64,000 bases of DNA, taken from assembly GCF_000143085.1 (NCBI RefSeq), contig NC_014315.1, forward strand, positions 2,262,001-2,326,000, written 5' to 3'. Each line of letters begins with the position of its first letter. The stretch's first letter is position 1. This document shows, one piece after another, positions 27,004 to 36,344 of this stretch. The notes under the pieces were generated by a model that saw only the letters and a program-made list of their open reading frames with translations, searched no databases and was not told where the DNA came from. The position numbers and the translations under genes are program-made. Source of the stretch: Nitrosococcus watsonii C-113. Its GTDB lineage: Bacteria; Pseudomonadota; Gammaproteobacteria; Nitrosococcales; Nitrosococcaceae.

Positions 27004-28362
27004 TCAGAAGGGCATCCCCGGCGGAAGTCCTCCTTTCATTCCCCGCATTAGCTTAGCCATTCCTCCTTTGCGGGACATCCGCTTCATCATCTTTTGCATC
27101 TGGGTAAACTGCTTGAGTAAACGGTTGACCTCCTGAACCTGAGTACCCGACCCGGCCGCAATACGCCGTTTACGAGAACTTCTAATAATTTCCGGCCGTT
27201 GGCGTTCACGGGGAGTCATGGAATTGATAATCGCCTCAAGACGGATCAGTTCCCGCTCATTAACCTGGTCAGCCGCACCCGCAGGCAGATTGATTCCCGG
27301 TAGCTTATCTAGCAGATTCGAAACTCCACCCATTTTGCTCATTTGCTGCAATTGCTGACGGAAATCCTCTAGATTGAAACCTTTTCCCTTCTTAAGCTTT
27401 TTGGCAAGCTTCTCCGCCTTATCTTTATCAAGCTTCTGCTCTACCTCTTCCACCAGGCTTAGCACATCGCCCATACCCAGTATGCGAGAAGCTAAACGAT
27501 CAGGATGAAAGAGTTCAAGGGCAGCGGTTTTCTCCCCAACGCCTAAAAATTTGATAGGCTTACCCGTGATCTGGCGGATAGATAAAGCTGCTCCACCACG
27601 GGCATCACCATCAACCTTGGTGAGAATAACCCCCGTCAACGCCAGGGAATCATTAAAAGCCTGGGCCGTATTCGCTGCATCCTGCCCAGTCATACTATCC
27701 ACCACAAATAGGGTCTCAACCGGCTCCGCCGCTTCATGCAGGCGCTTGATTTCCGCCATCATCAAGTCGTCCACATGCAACCGGCCCGCAGTATCAATAA
27801 TAAGCACATCCAGCACTTGGGTTCGAGCCTGCTGAATCGCCCCCCGGGCAATAGCAACCGGGTCTTGGGTAGGCTTGCTTGGATAAAAGGCTACCCCCAC
27901 TTCACTGGCGAGGGTTTCAAGCTGTTGAATCGCTGCTGGCCGGTAAACATCGGCACTAGTTACAAGCACCGATTTTTTTTGCTGCTCCTTCAGCCAACGG
28001 GCCAGTTTGGCGACAGTGGTCGTTTTACCGGAGCCCTGCAAACCCGCCATCAAGATTACGGCAGGAGGGCGGACATCCAGCTTCAGTCCTTCCGCAGCTT
28101 CTCCCATAACCGCCATAAGCTCTTCATGGACGATTTTAATAAACGCCTGGCCTGGCGTAAGGCTGCGCAGAACCTCCTGGCCAACCGCTCGCTCCCGAAC
28201 CTTAGCAACAAAATCCCGCACCACCGGTAACGCAACATCCGCTTCCAACAAAGCAACGCGCACCTCACGCAGGGTATCTTTGATATTATCCTGAGTAAGA
28301 CGCGCTTGGCCTCGTAACCGCTTTAGCGTGTGACCAAGACGCTCCGTCAAATTATCAAACAT
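27004..28362 (-). CDS. ffh: Signal recognition particle protein Ffh
   Basis: A ~452-residue SRP54 GTPase: N-domain (residues 1-85), G-domain with GLQGSGKTTTVAKLA, DTAGRLHVD and TKVDGDARGGAALS, and a methionine-rich M-domain (from about 300) ending in MQKMMKRMSRKGGMAKLMRGMKGG and GMPF. It binds 4.5S RNA and delivers membrane-protein ribosomes to FtsY. The ATG at 28362 has AAGGG about eight bases upstream; a TTG lies one codon before. It is divergent from the CcsA-like gene, a common arrangement in gammaproteobacteria. Confidence 0.98.
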   Translation of the reverse strand: MFDNLTERLGHTLKRLRGQARLTQDNIKDTLREVRVALLEADVALPVVRDFVAKVRERAVGQEVLRSLTPGQAFIKIVHEELMAVMGEAAEGLKLDVRPPAVILMAGLQGSGKTTTVAKLARWLKEQQKKSVLVTSADVYRPAAIQQLETLASEVGVAFYPSKPTQDPVAIARGAIQQARTQVLDVLIIDTAGRLHVDDLMMAEIKRLHEAAEPVETLFVVDSMTGQDAANTAQAFNDSLALTGVILTKVDGDARGGAALSIRQITGKPIKFLGVGEKTAALELFHPDRLASRILGMGDVLSLVEEVEQKLDKDKAEKLAKKLKKGKGFNLEDFRQQLQQMSKMGGVSNLLDKLPGINLPAGAADQVNERELIRLEAIINSMTPRERQRPEIIRSSRKRRIAAGSGTQVQEVNRLLKQFTQMQKMMKRMSRKGGMAKLMRGMKGGLPPGMPF

Positions 28363-28539
28363 CAACCAATCCCTTAAAAATCTCTATAAGACTTTCAATA
28401 TAAAAGACATAATTATAACGTGAATATTCTCTATCCAACAGGCGTTTCTCCGAATTTAGAGACTTGGTTCCCTTTAATAAAGCTGGATGTTATGGGATGA
28501 TGGAACTATCTTGATAAATAAGCCACGCTGAATATATCG

Positions 28540-29373
28540 ATGATGTCTCTAGAGAGTCTGCTTGGCATTGTTTGTTATTGCGCTGCCGGCATCGCTCTAG
28601 GCTGGTGCTTATTAAATGCCACAGCCAAGAAAGGCAAGCGGACCGCCAGCAAACAACTTGCAGGCCTATTAGGGCTGGCGGGGGTGGTTTTTCATAGTTT
28701 CATACTAGCTAACCGTCTTTTCACAGCCTCCGGAATTAGTCTTGGCTTTACCGATGCGCTGTCCGCCGCGGCCTGGCTAATGGCCCTGCTTTTACTAGCC
28801 ACTAGCCTCAAGAAACCCATAGAAAATATGGGAATTGCCGTCTACCCTTTTGCGGCCATTGCGCTCGGGGCACAAGATTTATTTCCATCCCAGCATATCG
28901 TCGTTAAATTCAGTGCCGAATCCGGTATGATGAAGCCTTTGGAAATTCACATTTTAATTTCGCTTGTGGCTTATAGTCTGCTTGCTTTGGCGGCCATACA
29001 CGCCCTTCTACTGGCGATCCAAAACCACCAGATCCGGAATAAGCATCCAGGCGGCTTTATCCGCGCCCTACCGCCCTTGCAGACCATGGAAACTCTTCTA
29101 TTCCAGATTCTCGCGGTGGGATTTGTGCTACTTTCACTGAGTTTATTCAGCGGCATTCTCTTTTTAGAGGATATATTTGCCCAGCACCTTGCCCATAAAA
29201 CCGTCTTCTCGATCATCGCCTGGCTGGTGTTTGGGATCTTGCTGTGGGGACGTTGGCGCTCCGGCTGGCGGGGGCGCACGGCAATCCATTGGACTCTAAG
29301 CGGTTTTTTCTTTCTGATGTTAGCCTACTTCGGTACTAAGCTAGTACTAGAAATTGTATTACAACGCACTTAG
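28540..29373 (+). CDS. CcsA/YpjD-like inner membrane protein
   Basis: A 277-residue integral membrane protein with about eight hydrophobic segments, matching the cytochrome c assembly (CcsA/CcmC-like) family member YpjD that is usually encoded beside ffh. A conserved-looking EIHILISLVAYSLLALAAIHALLLA segment in the middle carries two His that could bind heme. A direct role in cytochrome c maturation has not been shown for YpjD. It is followed by a CNNM/CBS protein, again the usual neighbour in this group. The start is one of two adjacent ATGs. Confidence 0.85.
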   Translation: MMSLESLLGIVCYCAAGIALGWCLLNATAKKGKRTASKQLAGLLGLAGVVFHSFILANRLFTASGISLGFTDALSAAAWLMALLLLATSLKKPIENMGIAVYPFAAIALGAQDLFPSQHIVVKFSAESGMMKPLEIHILISLVAYSLLALAAIHALLLAIQNHQIRNKHPGGFIRALPPLQTMETLLFQILAVGFVLLSLSLFSGILFLEDIFAQHLAHKTVFSIIAWLVFGILLWGRWRSGWRGRTAIHWTLSGFFFLMLAYFGTKLVLEIVLQRT

Positions 29374-29545
29374 TCTTATGATAACTTTACTTTTACGATA
29401 CGGATTTATGTTGCGTGCTGCCTAAAGCTAGACCGAATTGCCCACAATGGGCTGATATCCTTGTAAGCAATAAATATCATCGCTCCACACCGTTGCTGTC
29501 TGATAGCGCTTAATTCCTCATGGCCGGTGCCCAGTTTCTTGGCAG

Positions 29546-30871
29546 ATGCTTGACGAAATTTCCCTAGAATTCCTGTTTGCTACGCTGGCCGCGTTGTTAG
29601 TGATCTCTGCCTGTTTTTCCAGCTCGGAAACAGCACTGATGAGCCTTAACCGCTATCGGCTGCGGCACTTAGAGCAAGCCCAGCATCCGGGGGCAATGCG
29701 TGCTGCTCGTCTGCTTCGCCGTCCTGATCGGCTCATTAGCCTCATTCTTCTTGGCAATAACTTCGTCAACATTCTGGCCGCCTCGATAGCCACCGTCATT
29801 GCGGTACGGCTGTTAGGTAATGAAGGGATCGCGGTTGCTTCCATTGTGCTCACGGTGGTAGTGCTGCTATTCGCCGAGGTAACCCCCAAGACCCTGGCAG
29901 CTTTGCATCCAGAGCGCGTTGCCTTTCCCGCCGCCTATGTCTTGGAACCTTTACTAAAACTTCTTTATCCCTTGGTATGGCTTATTAATATCGTTGCCAA
30001 CGCCTTGCTGAGCCTTTTTGGCGTTTACCCTCACCGGGGGTCCGCCACTACCCTGAGCCAGGAGGAATTGCGCGTAGTATTGAGCGAAACCGGGCTGTTG
30101 GTCCCCAAACGGCACCAGCGCATGCTGCTGAGTATTCTCGACTTGGGGAAAGTAACGGTCAATGATGTCATGATTTCTCGCCATGAGATCGACGGTATCG
30201 ATATTAACGACCCCATCGATAGTATTGTCGACCAGCTAACTCACTGCGCTCACACTCGTTTATACGTCTACCAAGACAGCATTGATCATGTCGTCGGTAT
30301 TCTACACTTAAGGAAAGCACTGCACCTTATCGCCAGTAATAATTTCAATAAGGAAAGCCTGCAAGCTATCATTAAGGAACCTTATTTCATCCCTGAAGAA
30401 ACCCCCTTAAATCTCCAACTGTTAAATTTTCAGCGATGCAAACGGCGAACTGGCTTAATCGTGGACGAATATGGTGATATTTTAGGTATGGTTACGCTGG
30501 AAGACATCCTAGAAGAAATCGTGGGTGAATTTACCGCTGATGCCATTGATAGTGAAAGAGAAATACACCCACAACCGGATGGTAGCTATTTAGTGGCTGG
30601 CAGCAGCAATGTCCGGGAGTTAAACCGGATTATGCAATGGGATCTACCTATCACTGGCCCAAAAACTTTAAACGGCCTCATTATTGAGTACTTGGAATCC
30701 ATTCCAAGCCCCGGCATCGGCTTGCGCCTCGGCCGATACCTTATCGAAATCATTCAAACCAGCGGAAATGCCGTGCGTACAGCCCGTATACGACCGTCTG
30801 AAGGTACAGAAGAAAGCACTAGAATCGTAACTCCCGAACCACCTGGCCTTCCCCCCCAAAACCAGTCATAG
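29546..30871 (+). CDS. CNNM/CBS-domain transporter-like protein (CorB/YfjD type)
   Basis: A 441-residue inner membrane protein with an N-terminal CNNM domain (about 1-190, three to four membrane segments, opening SACFSSSETALMSLNRYRLRHLE), a pair of CBS domains (about 200-325, with NDVMISRHEIDGIDIN and RTGLIVDEYGDILGMVTLEDILEEIVGEF) and a C-terminal CorC/HlyC domain (about 340-425). Such proteins are linked to Mg2+ or Co2+ export and resistance. The older name hemolysin is misleading. It follows the YpjD-like gene as in many relatives. Confidence 0.9.
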   Translation: MLDEISLEFLFATLAALLVISACFSSSETALMSLNRYRLRHLEQAQHPGAMRAARLLRRPDRLISLILLGNNFVNILAASIATVIAVRLLGNEGIAVASIVLTVVVLLFAEVTPKTLAALHPERVAFPAAYVLEPLLKLLYPLVWLINIVANALLSLFGVYPHRGSATTLSQEELRVVLSETGLLVPKRHQRMLLSILDLGKVTVNDVMISRHEIDGIDINDPIDSIVDQLTHCAHTRLYVYQDSIDHVVGILHLRKALHLIASNNFNKESLQAIIKEPYFIPEETPLNLQLLNFQRCKRRTGLIVDEYGDILGMVTLEDILEEIVGEFTADAIDSEREIHPQPDGSYLVAGSSNVRELNRIMQWDLPITGPKTLNGLIIEYLESIPSPGIGLRLGRYLIEIIQTSGNAVRTARIRPSEGTEESTRIVTPEPPGLPPQNQS

Positions 30872-30950
30872 ATCATCCCACTCCCCATCTGAATCCTTTA
30901 TAATTTCTCCTTCCAGCCCGAATCAATCGAAAAGTTTATAAATCCTACGC

Positions 30951-32027
30951 ATGATGGATAGCGAGTTTAATAAAAAGAGGGAAAAACCGCAGCGTACTGA
31001 AAGCTTACATTCCATAACTAAATCCAGCCTTGCCGCAACGAACTCATCCTGCCCATTTCTACTTTCAACTTCCTCCTTGCTGGATCATGAAAACCCCCTT
31101 GTAGAAACCCGCGAGAGCAAAGTGAGGCAATGGACCCGCAAACTGCCAGTAATGAATTTATTCCAGTCCACCCAGGCTTTGCTAGATGTCTTAGCTCTGC
31201 TCAATGAACAGCCTCTCCAGGAAAAACACCGGGTTCAACTGCTCGATATTTATCGCACGCCCATTAACACCATGCTGCTTGGCTTTGATCCGCTGCACCT
31301 GCGCCAACTCCCTATCCCGCCAGCGCAGCGGGAACAAGTCGCCCAGAATATCGCCCGCCTTCCTCTCATGTTAGCGGACGGCTATAAAACCGCCATCAAA
31401 CAAGGGTATGAGGGGGGCCGCGAGCCGAAACAAGATAGTATACTACTGCTAGCCGCCGCTCGGGCTTGCGAACAACTGGGCCATGCCATGCTGCATCACT
31501 ATCGCCTACCCTATCCGCTTCCCCCTCGGCTCTATCTTGAGCTTCATCAACTTTACCGCTACGCTGAACACTATCAAGTGCTTGATTGTATACCCCACGC
31601 CGCCAAACGGGTTGATGACGGAAAAAATATCGCCATGGCCTATAAGGAACTGATGTTGCTAGCCATTGTTGAACCCTCCCGACTAGCTAGTGACGAAATC
31701 GTGCCGAGCTATGAGCTATTGGGGAAATTACCGACCCATGTAAGAATTGCTCCTCCCCACGCTTCTTCTGGAAAAATGAACAGCTTTATGATTGATCTCA
31801 GCAAGGATCATCCACCTAAGCCTTTCACCTCTCTAGAGGTTTCTTTGAAAAATGAGAATCTGCGCCTTTTTGATACCCGTTCCCTTCTCAAGAGACTGGG
31901 TGAATTACTGCATCAGGCTGAGAGTCCTTCAACCATCCCGGTACACTTAAGTAATATCCAATTGCTGCGGCGCTTAATCCCTTACCTCAATGCCTCCTAC
32001 CAGCGCCCATCCCCTGGGAAACCATGA
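30951..32027 (+). CDS. Helical protein of unknown function, upstream of AsmA-like gene
   Basis: A 358-residue soluble protein. The first ~65 residues are hydrophilic and low in structure; from about 65 on it is helical, with WTRKLPVMNLFQSTQALLDVLALLN and HRVQLLDIYRTPINTMLLG, and a Leu-rich middle (HYRLPYPLPPRLYLELHQLYRYAEHY). I recall similar helical segments in the N-terminal half of some large gammaproteobacterial regulatory proteins that carry PilZ domains, but no PilZ motif is visible here and the protein seems short for that group. It overlaps the next frame at ATGA. Function unknown. Confidence 0.7.
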   Translation: MMDSEFNKKREKPQRTESLHSITKSSLAATNSSCPFLLSTSSLLDHENPLVETRESKVRQWTRKLPVMNLFQSTQALLDVLALLNEQPLQEKHRVQLLDIYRTPINTMLLGFDPLHLRQLPIPPAQREQVAQNIARLPLMLADGYKTAIKQGYEGGREPKQDSILLLAAARACEQLGHAMLHHYRLPYPLPPRLYLELHQLYRYAEHYQVLDCIPHAAKRVDDGKNIAMAYKELMLLAIVEPSRLASDEIVPSYELLGKLPTHVRIAPPHASSGKMNSFMIDLSKDHPPKPFTSLEVSLKNENLRLFDTRSLLKRLGELLHQAESPSTIPVHLSNIQLLRRLIPYLNASYQRPSPGKP

Positions 32028-32059
32028 GCAAGCAAAAAATTTATAAGGAACCCCATTCA

Positions 32060-34456
32060 ATGAAAAAATTTTTAAAAATTCTCTTCTCAACTCTCCTTGT
32101 CGTTATTTTGCTGATTGTGATCGCGGCTGTCGTTCTGCCTTTTGTCATTGATCCTAACGACTTCAAACCGCAAATCACAGCTCAGGTTGAGAAAGCTACA
32201 GGCCGGGAACTCACACTGGGGGGGGATATCAAGCTCAGCGTCTTCCCTTGGTTAGGCGTAGATCTCAAGGACGTCAGTCTCAGCAATGCCCCTGGCTTTG
32301 GGAAAGCTCCCTTTGCTAAAGTCTCTGACATGGAAGTACGGGTTAAGTTAATACCCCTGCTCGAGAAACAGCTAGTGATGGACACAGTAGTGCTTAACGG
32401 CTTGGATCTTAATTTAGCCCGCAACGCTCAAGGGAAAACTAATTGGGCAGATCTGGCTGCCGGAGAATCTCAGCAAATTTCCTCCGAGGAAGAAACAGCC
32501 CCCGAAGGGGAAAGCCCGCCCCCTCTGGCGGGAATCGCCATCGCCGGGCTTAAAATTGAAGCGGCCCGCATCGACTGGCGCGACGAGGTGAAGGATGTTC
32601 GCTACACCATCAAGAAGCTTAATTTAGATACCGACCCTCTCGTACCTGGAGAGCCTACTCAAATAAAGCTCGACTTTGACTTTGCCGCAAGCCAGCCGGA
32701 TGTTCACGGCCACCTGGACTTGAGTGGGAAAGTGACCGCCGACATGGAGGCCAATCACTACCTTCTCCAAAATACAGATCTGAAGCTTACCGCTGCCGGA
32801 CCAGCGCTGCCCATTGAACAACTGGCATTGCAATTAAATGCTGATATAGATGCCTTCCTTGCCAAGCAACAATTGACCGTGAGCGATCTCAAATTCACCA
32901 GCCAGGTAAAAGGAGAGCAAGAAGTACAACTTACTTTAAATACTTCCCTGGAGGGAAATCTGGCAGCCCAACAGTACCGCCTTAATAATCTTCAGGTAGA
33001 AACCCAGGTGGCAACACCCCAATTTCCCGAACCCATAAACGCTACCCTGGCTACTACGGCAAGCCTAGATCTCAACCGGGAAACCTTAACCCTGCAAGAC
33101 CTCTCCCTCGCTACGCTTGGCATTAAACTAAAAGGCCAAATTAAAGGCGCCAAAATACTGACTGACCCCAAACTCAAGGGACAACTGGTCAGTAACGCAT
33201 TCAATCCTCGCCGCGCTGCCGAAACCCTGGCCTTGGAGCTTCCCCCTACTAGCGATGAATCAGTCCTTGACAAGGCTCAACTAGCGCTGAAGTTTTCCGC
33301 CTCGCCCCAAGATTTCAACGCTAAGACACTGGTGGCTAAGCTAGATGACAGCACCCTTAAGGGCACAATGGCGGTGCATAATTTTCAACAACCCGCCATC
33401 CGCTTTGACCTAGCCCTCGATGCTATTAACCTAGATCGCTATCTCCCGCCGCCTTCGGAAAAAGCGCCCCAAGCCCCGCCCCCGACCTCCCCTGGCGGCG
33501 CTGCAGCCGGTGCCGCGGGCCTTCCCCTTGATGCTTTACGCGCCCTCAATGCTAGCGGCACATTCCGGATAGGCAAACTTACTGTGAGTGGCGTTCGCAG
33601 CGAAGGTATCCGCATTACCTTGGCGGCTAAAGACGGGCTGGTCAAGCTTCATCCCCTATCCGCCAAACTCTATCAGGGCAGCTACACAGGAAATATCCGT
33701 CTAGACGCCCGCAATACTCCTCCCCAATTAGCTATTGATGAAAAACTGGCTGGAATTAAAGCTGGCCCCTTACTACAAGACCTAACGGGCGATGGCAAAA
33801 TAACGGGCACCGCCAATATCAATGCCGATCTGACAGCCACTGGCGCCACGCCCAAGGCCATCCAGCGCACCCTCAACGGCACCGCTGGATTTTCCTTTAC
33901 CGATGGGGCCGTCAAAGGTATTAATATCGCCCGCCTCATCCGAGAGGCCAAAGCTACCCTGGAGGGCAAGCAGTTGCCCCCCAACAGGGAGCCAGAACAA
34001 ACCGATTTCGCCCTCCTGGAAGGGACGATAACGGCAACCAACGGTATCCTAAAAAATAATGACCTGAAAGCCCAGTCCCCCTTTCTCCGGGTAAAGGGCC
34101 AGGGAAGCGCTAACCTGGTCCAGGAAAATTTGGACTACCAATTGAAGGTAGCTATTGTCAAAACCCCCAAGGGTCAGGGAGGAAAGAGCCTCGCTAAGTT
34201 AAAAGGAATCACTATTCCCATCAAAATTAGCGGGACTTTCACCCAGCCTGAATACGGCATTGATCTGGAGAGTCTTATTAAGGCGAGAGCCGGAAAGCTT
34301 ATTGAAGAAAATAAACAGAATATTCAAAAAGAATTAGAAAAGAACCTGGATAAATTCCTGGGAACCGAATCTGATCAGGGTAACGGTGAAACACCCCCCT
34401 CGCCCGAGCAACAATTAAAGGAAGAGCTTAAAAATAAATTAAAAGGAATCTTCTAA
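32060..34456 (+). CDS. AsmA family protein
   Basis: A ~798-residue envelope protein of the AsmA type: one N-terminal membrane anchor (KKFLKILFSTLLVVILLIVIAAVVLPF), an AsmA N-terminal block (FKPQITAQVEKATGRELTLGG, then LSVFPWLGVDLKDVSLSNAPGFG), a long beta-strand-rich middle, a Pro-rich linker (about 470-490), and a C-terminal AsmA-2 block (GTANINADLTATGATPKAIQRTLNGTAGF). Such proteins bridge inner and outer membranes and take part in lipid transport or outer membrane assembly. I prefer the ATG at 32060 (AAGGAA nine bases before); an ATG at 32024 overlaps the previous stop and would add 12 residues. Confidence 0.9.
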   Translation: MKKFLKILFSTLLVVILLIVIAAVVLPFVIDPNDFKPQITAQVEKATGRELTLGGDIKLSVFPWLGVDLKDVSLSNAPGFGKAPFAKVSDMEVRVKLIPLLEKQLVMDTVVLNGLDLNLARNAQGKTNWADLAAGESQQISSEEETAPEGESPPPLAGIAIAGLKIEAARIDWRDEVKDVRYTIKKLNLDTDPLVPGEPTQIKLDFDFAASQPDVHGHLDLSGKVTADMEANHYLLQNTDLKLTAAGPALPIEQLALQLNADIDAFLAKQQLTVSDLKFTSQVKGEQEVQLTLNTSLEGNLAAQQYRLNNLQVETQVATPQFPEPINATLATTASLDLNRETLTLQDLSLATLGIKLKGQIKGAKILTDPKLKGQLVSNAFNPRRAAETLALELPPTSDESVLDKAQLALKFSASPQDFNAKTLVAKLDDSTLKGTMAVHNFQQPAIRFDLALDAINLDRYLPPPSEKAPQAPPPTSPGGAAAGAAGLPLDALRALNASGTFRIGKLTVSGVRSEGIRITLAAKDGLVKLHPLSAKLYQGSYTGNIRLDARNTPPQLAIDEKLAGIKAGPLLQDLTGDGKITGTANINADLTATGATPKAIQRTLNGTAGFSFTDGAVKGINIARLIREAKATLEGKQLPPNREPEQTDFALLEGTITATNGILKNNDLKAQSPFLRVKGQGSANLVQENLDYQLKVAIVKTPKGQGGKSLAKLKGITIPIKISGTFTQPEYGIDLESLIKARAGKLIEENKQNIQKELEKNLDKFLGTESDQGNGETPPSPEQQLKEELKNKLKGIF

Positions 34457-34477
34457 ATTTAAAGCTTTCTAGTAACC

Positions 34478-34993
34478 ATGCTTCGCCGGACAAAAACCGT
34501 TGAGATCGAAAACCTTGAAGTGCTGCGCTGCCATTCCAGGTATACCGTCAGCGGTCAAGTCCGGCTGCAATCACCCCTGGAGGCCGTGCGGGCACAGCTA
34601 TTGAATTTTAATCACATGGACCGCCTGCACCGGTGCATCCAGAGGAGCGAGCTGCAATACCGTTTTCCTGATGGCCGCCACCGGGTACACGTCCAGGTCC
34701 GATTTTGCATTATAAGATTTGAGTTTGCGCTCCAGAGCACGCAAGACTTTACCTGGAATGAATATACCATCCAAGCCGTCATGCTGCCGGAAAAAGGTGA
34801 TTTCACCTACGGAAAAATATGGTGGAATCTCGCCCCTGACGATAGTGAAGGCACCCAGCTTCAATTCAGGGTGGAATTAATCCCCGCTTTTTGGGTTCCT
34901 CCTCTGATTGGCCCCTACTTGCTTAAACACCTCCTCCTGGAAAAGGCTCGTGAAATCACTCAAAATCTGGAACGCTTGGCTACCCTGTCATGA
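34478..34993 (+). CDS. SRPBCC/START-like protein of unknown function
   Basis: A 171-residue protein whose pattern of strands and a long C-terminal helix (LLLEKAREITQNLERLA) resembles the SRPBCC helix-grip fold of polyketide-cyclase/START-like proteins: SRYTVSGQVRLQSPLEAVRAQLLNF at the start, WNLAPDDSEGTQLQFRVELIPAFWVPPLIGPYLLKH at the end. No signal peptide. Such folds bind hydrophobic ligands. It lies between the AsmA-like gene and mutY and overlaps mutY at ATGA, so it is translated with it. Family assignment is by eye. Confidence 0.7.
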   Translation: MLRRTKTVEIENLEVLRCHSRYTVSGQVRLQSPLEAVRAQLLNFNHMDRLHRCIQRSELQYRFPDGRHRVHVQVRFCIIRFEFALQSTQDFTWNEYTIQAVMLPEKGDFTYGKIWWNLAPDDSEGTQLQFRVELIPAFWVPPLIGPYLLKHLLLEKAREITQNLERLATLS

Positions 34994-36054
34994 ACGAGGA
35001 CGATTTCAGCCAGCACCTGCTTGCGTGGTTTGACTCCTATGGACGCAAGGATCTGCCTTGGCAACAAAATCCTACCCTCTACCGGATCTGGATCTCGGAA
35101 ATCATGCTGCAGCAAACCCAGGTAGCGACCGTCATCCCCTATTACCAGCGGTTTATCAAACGTTTCCCCGACCTGCCGGCCCTTGCCTGCGCCTCTGTGG
35201 ATGAAGTTCTCGGACTCTGGACGGGACTAGGCTACTATGCCCGAGCCCGGCGCCTGCATCAGGCAGCCCGGATAGTCTGGGAAACCCATGAAGGGAAACT
35301 GCCTACTACCCTGGAGGCACTCATGGAATTACCAGGGATTGGCCGCTCTACCGGCGGTGCCATGTTGGCCCTGGCCCTGGACCAGCGTCACCCAATTTTG
35401 GACGGTAACGTTAAGCGGGTATTGATCCGGCAGGAAGCTATCGAACATTGGCCGGGACAACCAAAGGTGGAAAAGCAGCTCTGGCAACGAGCCACGACGC
35501 TGCTTCCCCAAACTCGCCTGGCGGACTACACCCAAGCCATCATGGATCTGGGGGCTACCGTCTGCACCCGTTATCGCCCCCGCTGTCCTTCCTGCCCCGT
35601 CAAGGAAACTTGTCAGGCCCATCTCCAAGCAAACCCAGAAGCTTATCCTCAACCCCGCCCTCGCAAGCGTTTACCCCTGCGCACTACCTGTATGTTAATT
35701 CTGCTCAACGATCAGGGAGAGGTTCTATTGGAGCGCCGTCCACCCACAGGCATTTGGGGTGGGCTGTGGAGTTTCCCCGAGTGCCCTTCTCAAACGGAAG
35801 CAGCTCCATGGTGCCAAGAACAGCTCGGTTGGCCTCTTGGAGAGGTTCAGAATTGGCCCTCTTTACGTCATCATTTCACCCACTTTACCCTTGATATCCA
35901 ACCAGTCGTAGCTCGGATTCGCGGCGAGTCCCGGCAAGTCATGGAACCTAACGGTCGAGTCTGGTATAAAATGGAACCCCTATATAAGCGTGGTCTCCCG
36001 GCCCCCATTCTCCGGCTACTAAAGCGACTGCGCGAACAATCAAAAGGTGAATAA
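34990..36054 (+). CDS. mutY: A/G-specific adenine DNA glycosylase MutY
   Basis: A 354-residue DNA repair enzyme that removes A opposite 8-oxoG. The catalytic Glu is in [16 protein letters not shown], the helix-hairpin-helix in [16 protein letters not shown] with Asp in [12 protein letters not shown], and the iron-sulfur cluster ligands follow Cx6Cx2Cx5C ([17 protein letters not shown]). The C-terminal NUDIX-like domain ([19 protein letters not shown]) reads the 8-oxoG strand. It is followed by yggX, overlapping by a few bases if the longer yggX start is used, as in enterobacteria. Confidence 0.97.
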   Translation: MNEDDFSQHLLAWFDSYGRKDLPWQQNPTLYRIWISEIMLQQTQVATVIPYYQRFIKRFPDLPALACASVDEVLGLWTGLGYYARARRLHQAARIVWETHEGKLPTTLEALMELPGIGRSTGGAMLALALDQRHPILDGNVKRVLIRQEAIEHWPGQPKVEKQLWQRATTLLPQTRLADYTQAIMDLGATVCTRYRPRCPSCPVKETCQAHLQANPEAYPQPRPRKRLPLRTTCMLILLNDQGEVLLERRPPTGIWGGLWSFPECPSQTEAAPWCQEQLGWPLGEVQNWPSLRHHFTHFTLDIQPVVARIRGESRQVMEPNGRVWYKMEPLYKRGLPAPILRLLKRLREQSKGE

Positions 36055-36058
36055 AATA

Positions 36059-36331
36059 ATGAGTCGTACCGTATATTGCGTCAAACTGGGCCAAGAAGCC
36101 GAAGGCTTGGATTTTCCTCCCTACCCTGGAGAACTGGGTAAACGCCTTTATGAGCAAGTCTCTAAGGAAGCGTGGCAGATGTGGATGAAACATCAAACCA
36201 TTCTGATCAACGAATACCGCTTGACCCCCGTTGATCCTAAGGCTCGGCAGTTTCTGGAGCAGGAAATGGAAAAATTTTTCTTTGGTGAAGGTTCGGCGCC
36301 TCCCAAGGAGTACACTCCATCTGAGCAATAA
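36059..36331 (+). CDS. yggX: Fe(2+)-trafficking/oxidative damage protection protein YggX
   Basis: A 90-residue protein with the family pattern: [31 protein letters not shown], one Cys, then [21 protein letters not shown]. It protects iron-sulfur enzymes from oxidative damage and may pass iron. The ATG at 36059 gives the usual MSRTVxC opening; a GTG four codons earlier is less likely. Being next to mutY fits a shared role in handling oxidative damage to DNA and iron-sulfur proteins, since MutY is itself an iron-sulfur enzyme. Confidence 0.95.
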   Translation: MSRTVYCVKLGQEAEGLDFPPYPGELGKRLYEQVSKEAWQMWMKHQTILINEYRLTPVDPKARQFLEQEMEKFFFGEGSAPPKEYTPSEQ

Positions 36332-36344
36332 CTAGCTCTCTCTT

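Noticed and set aside
27736-28230. 164-codon frame antisense to ffh
   Set aside because: Shadow of ffh; no independent evidence.
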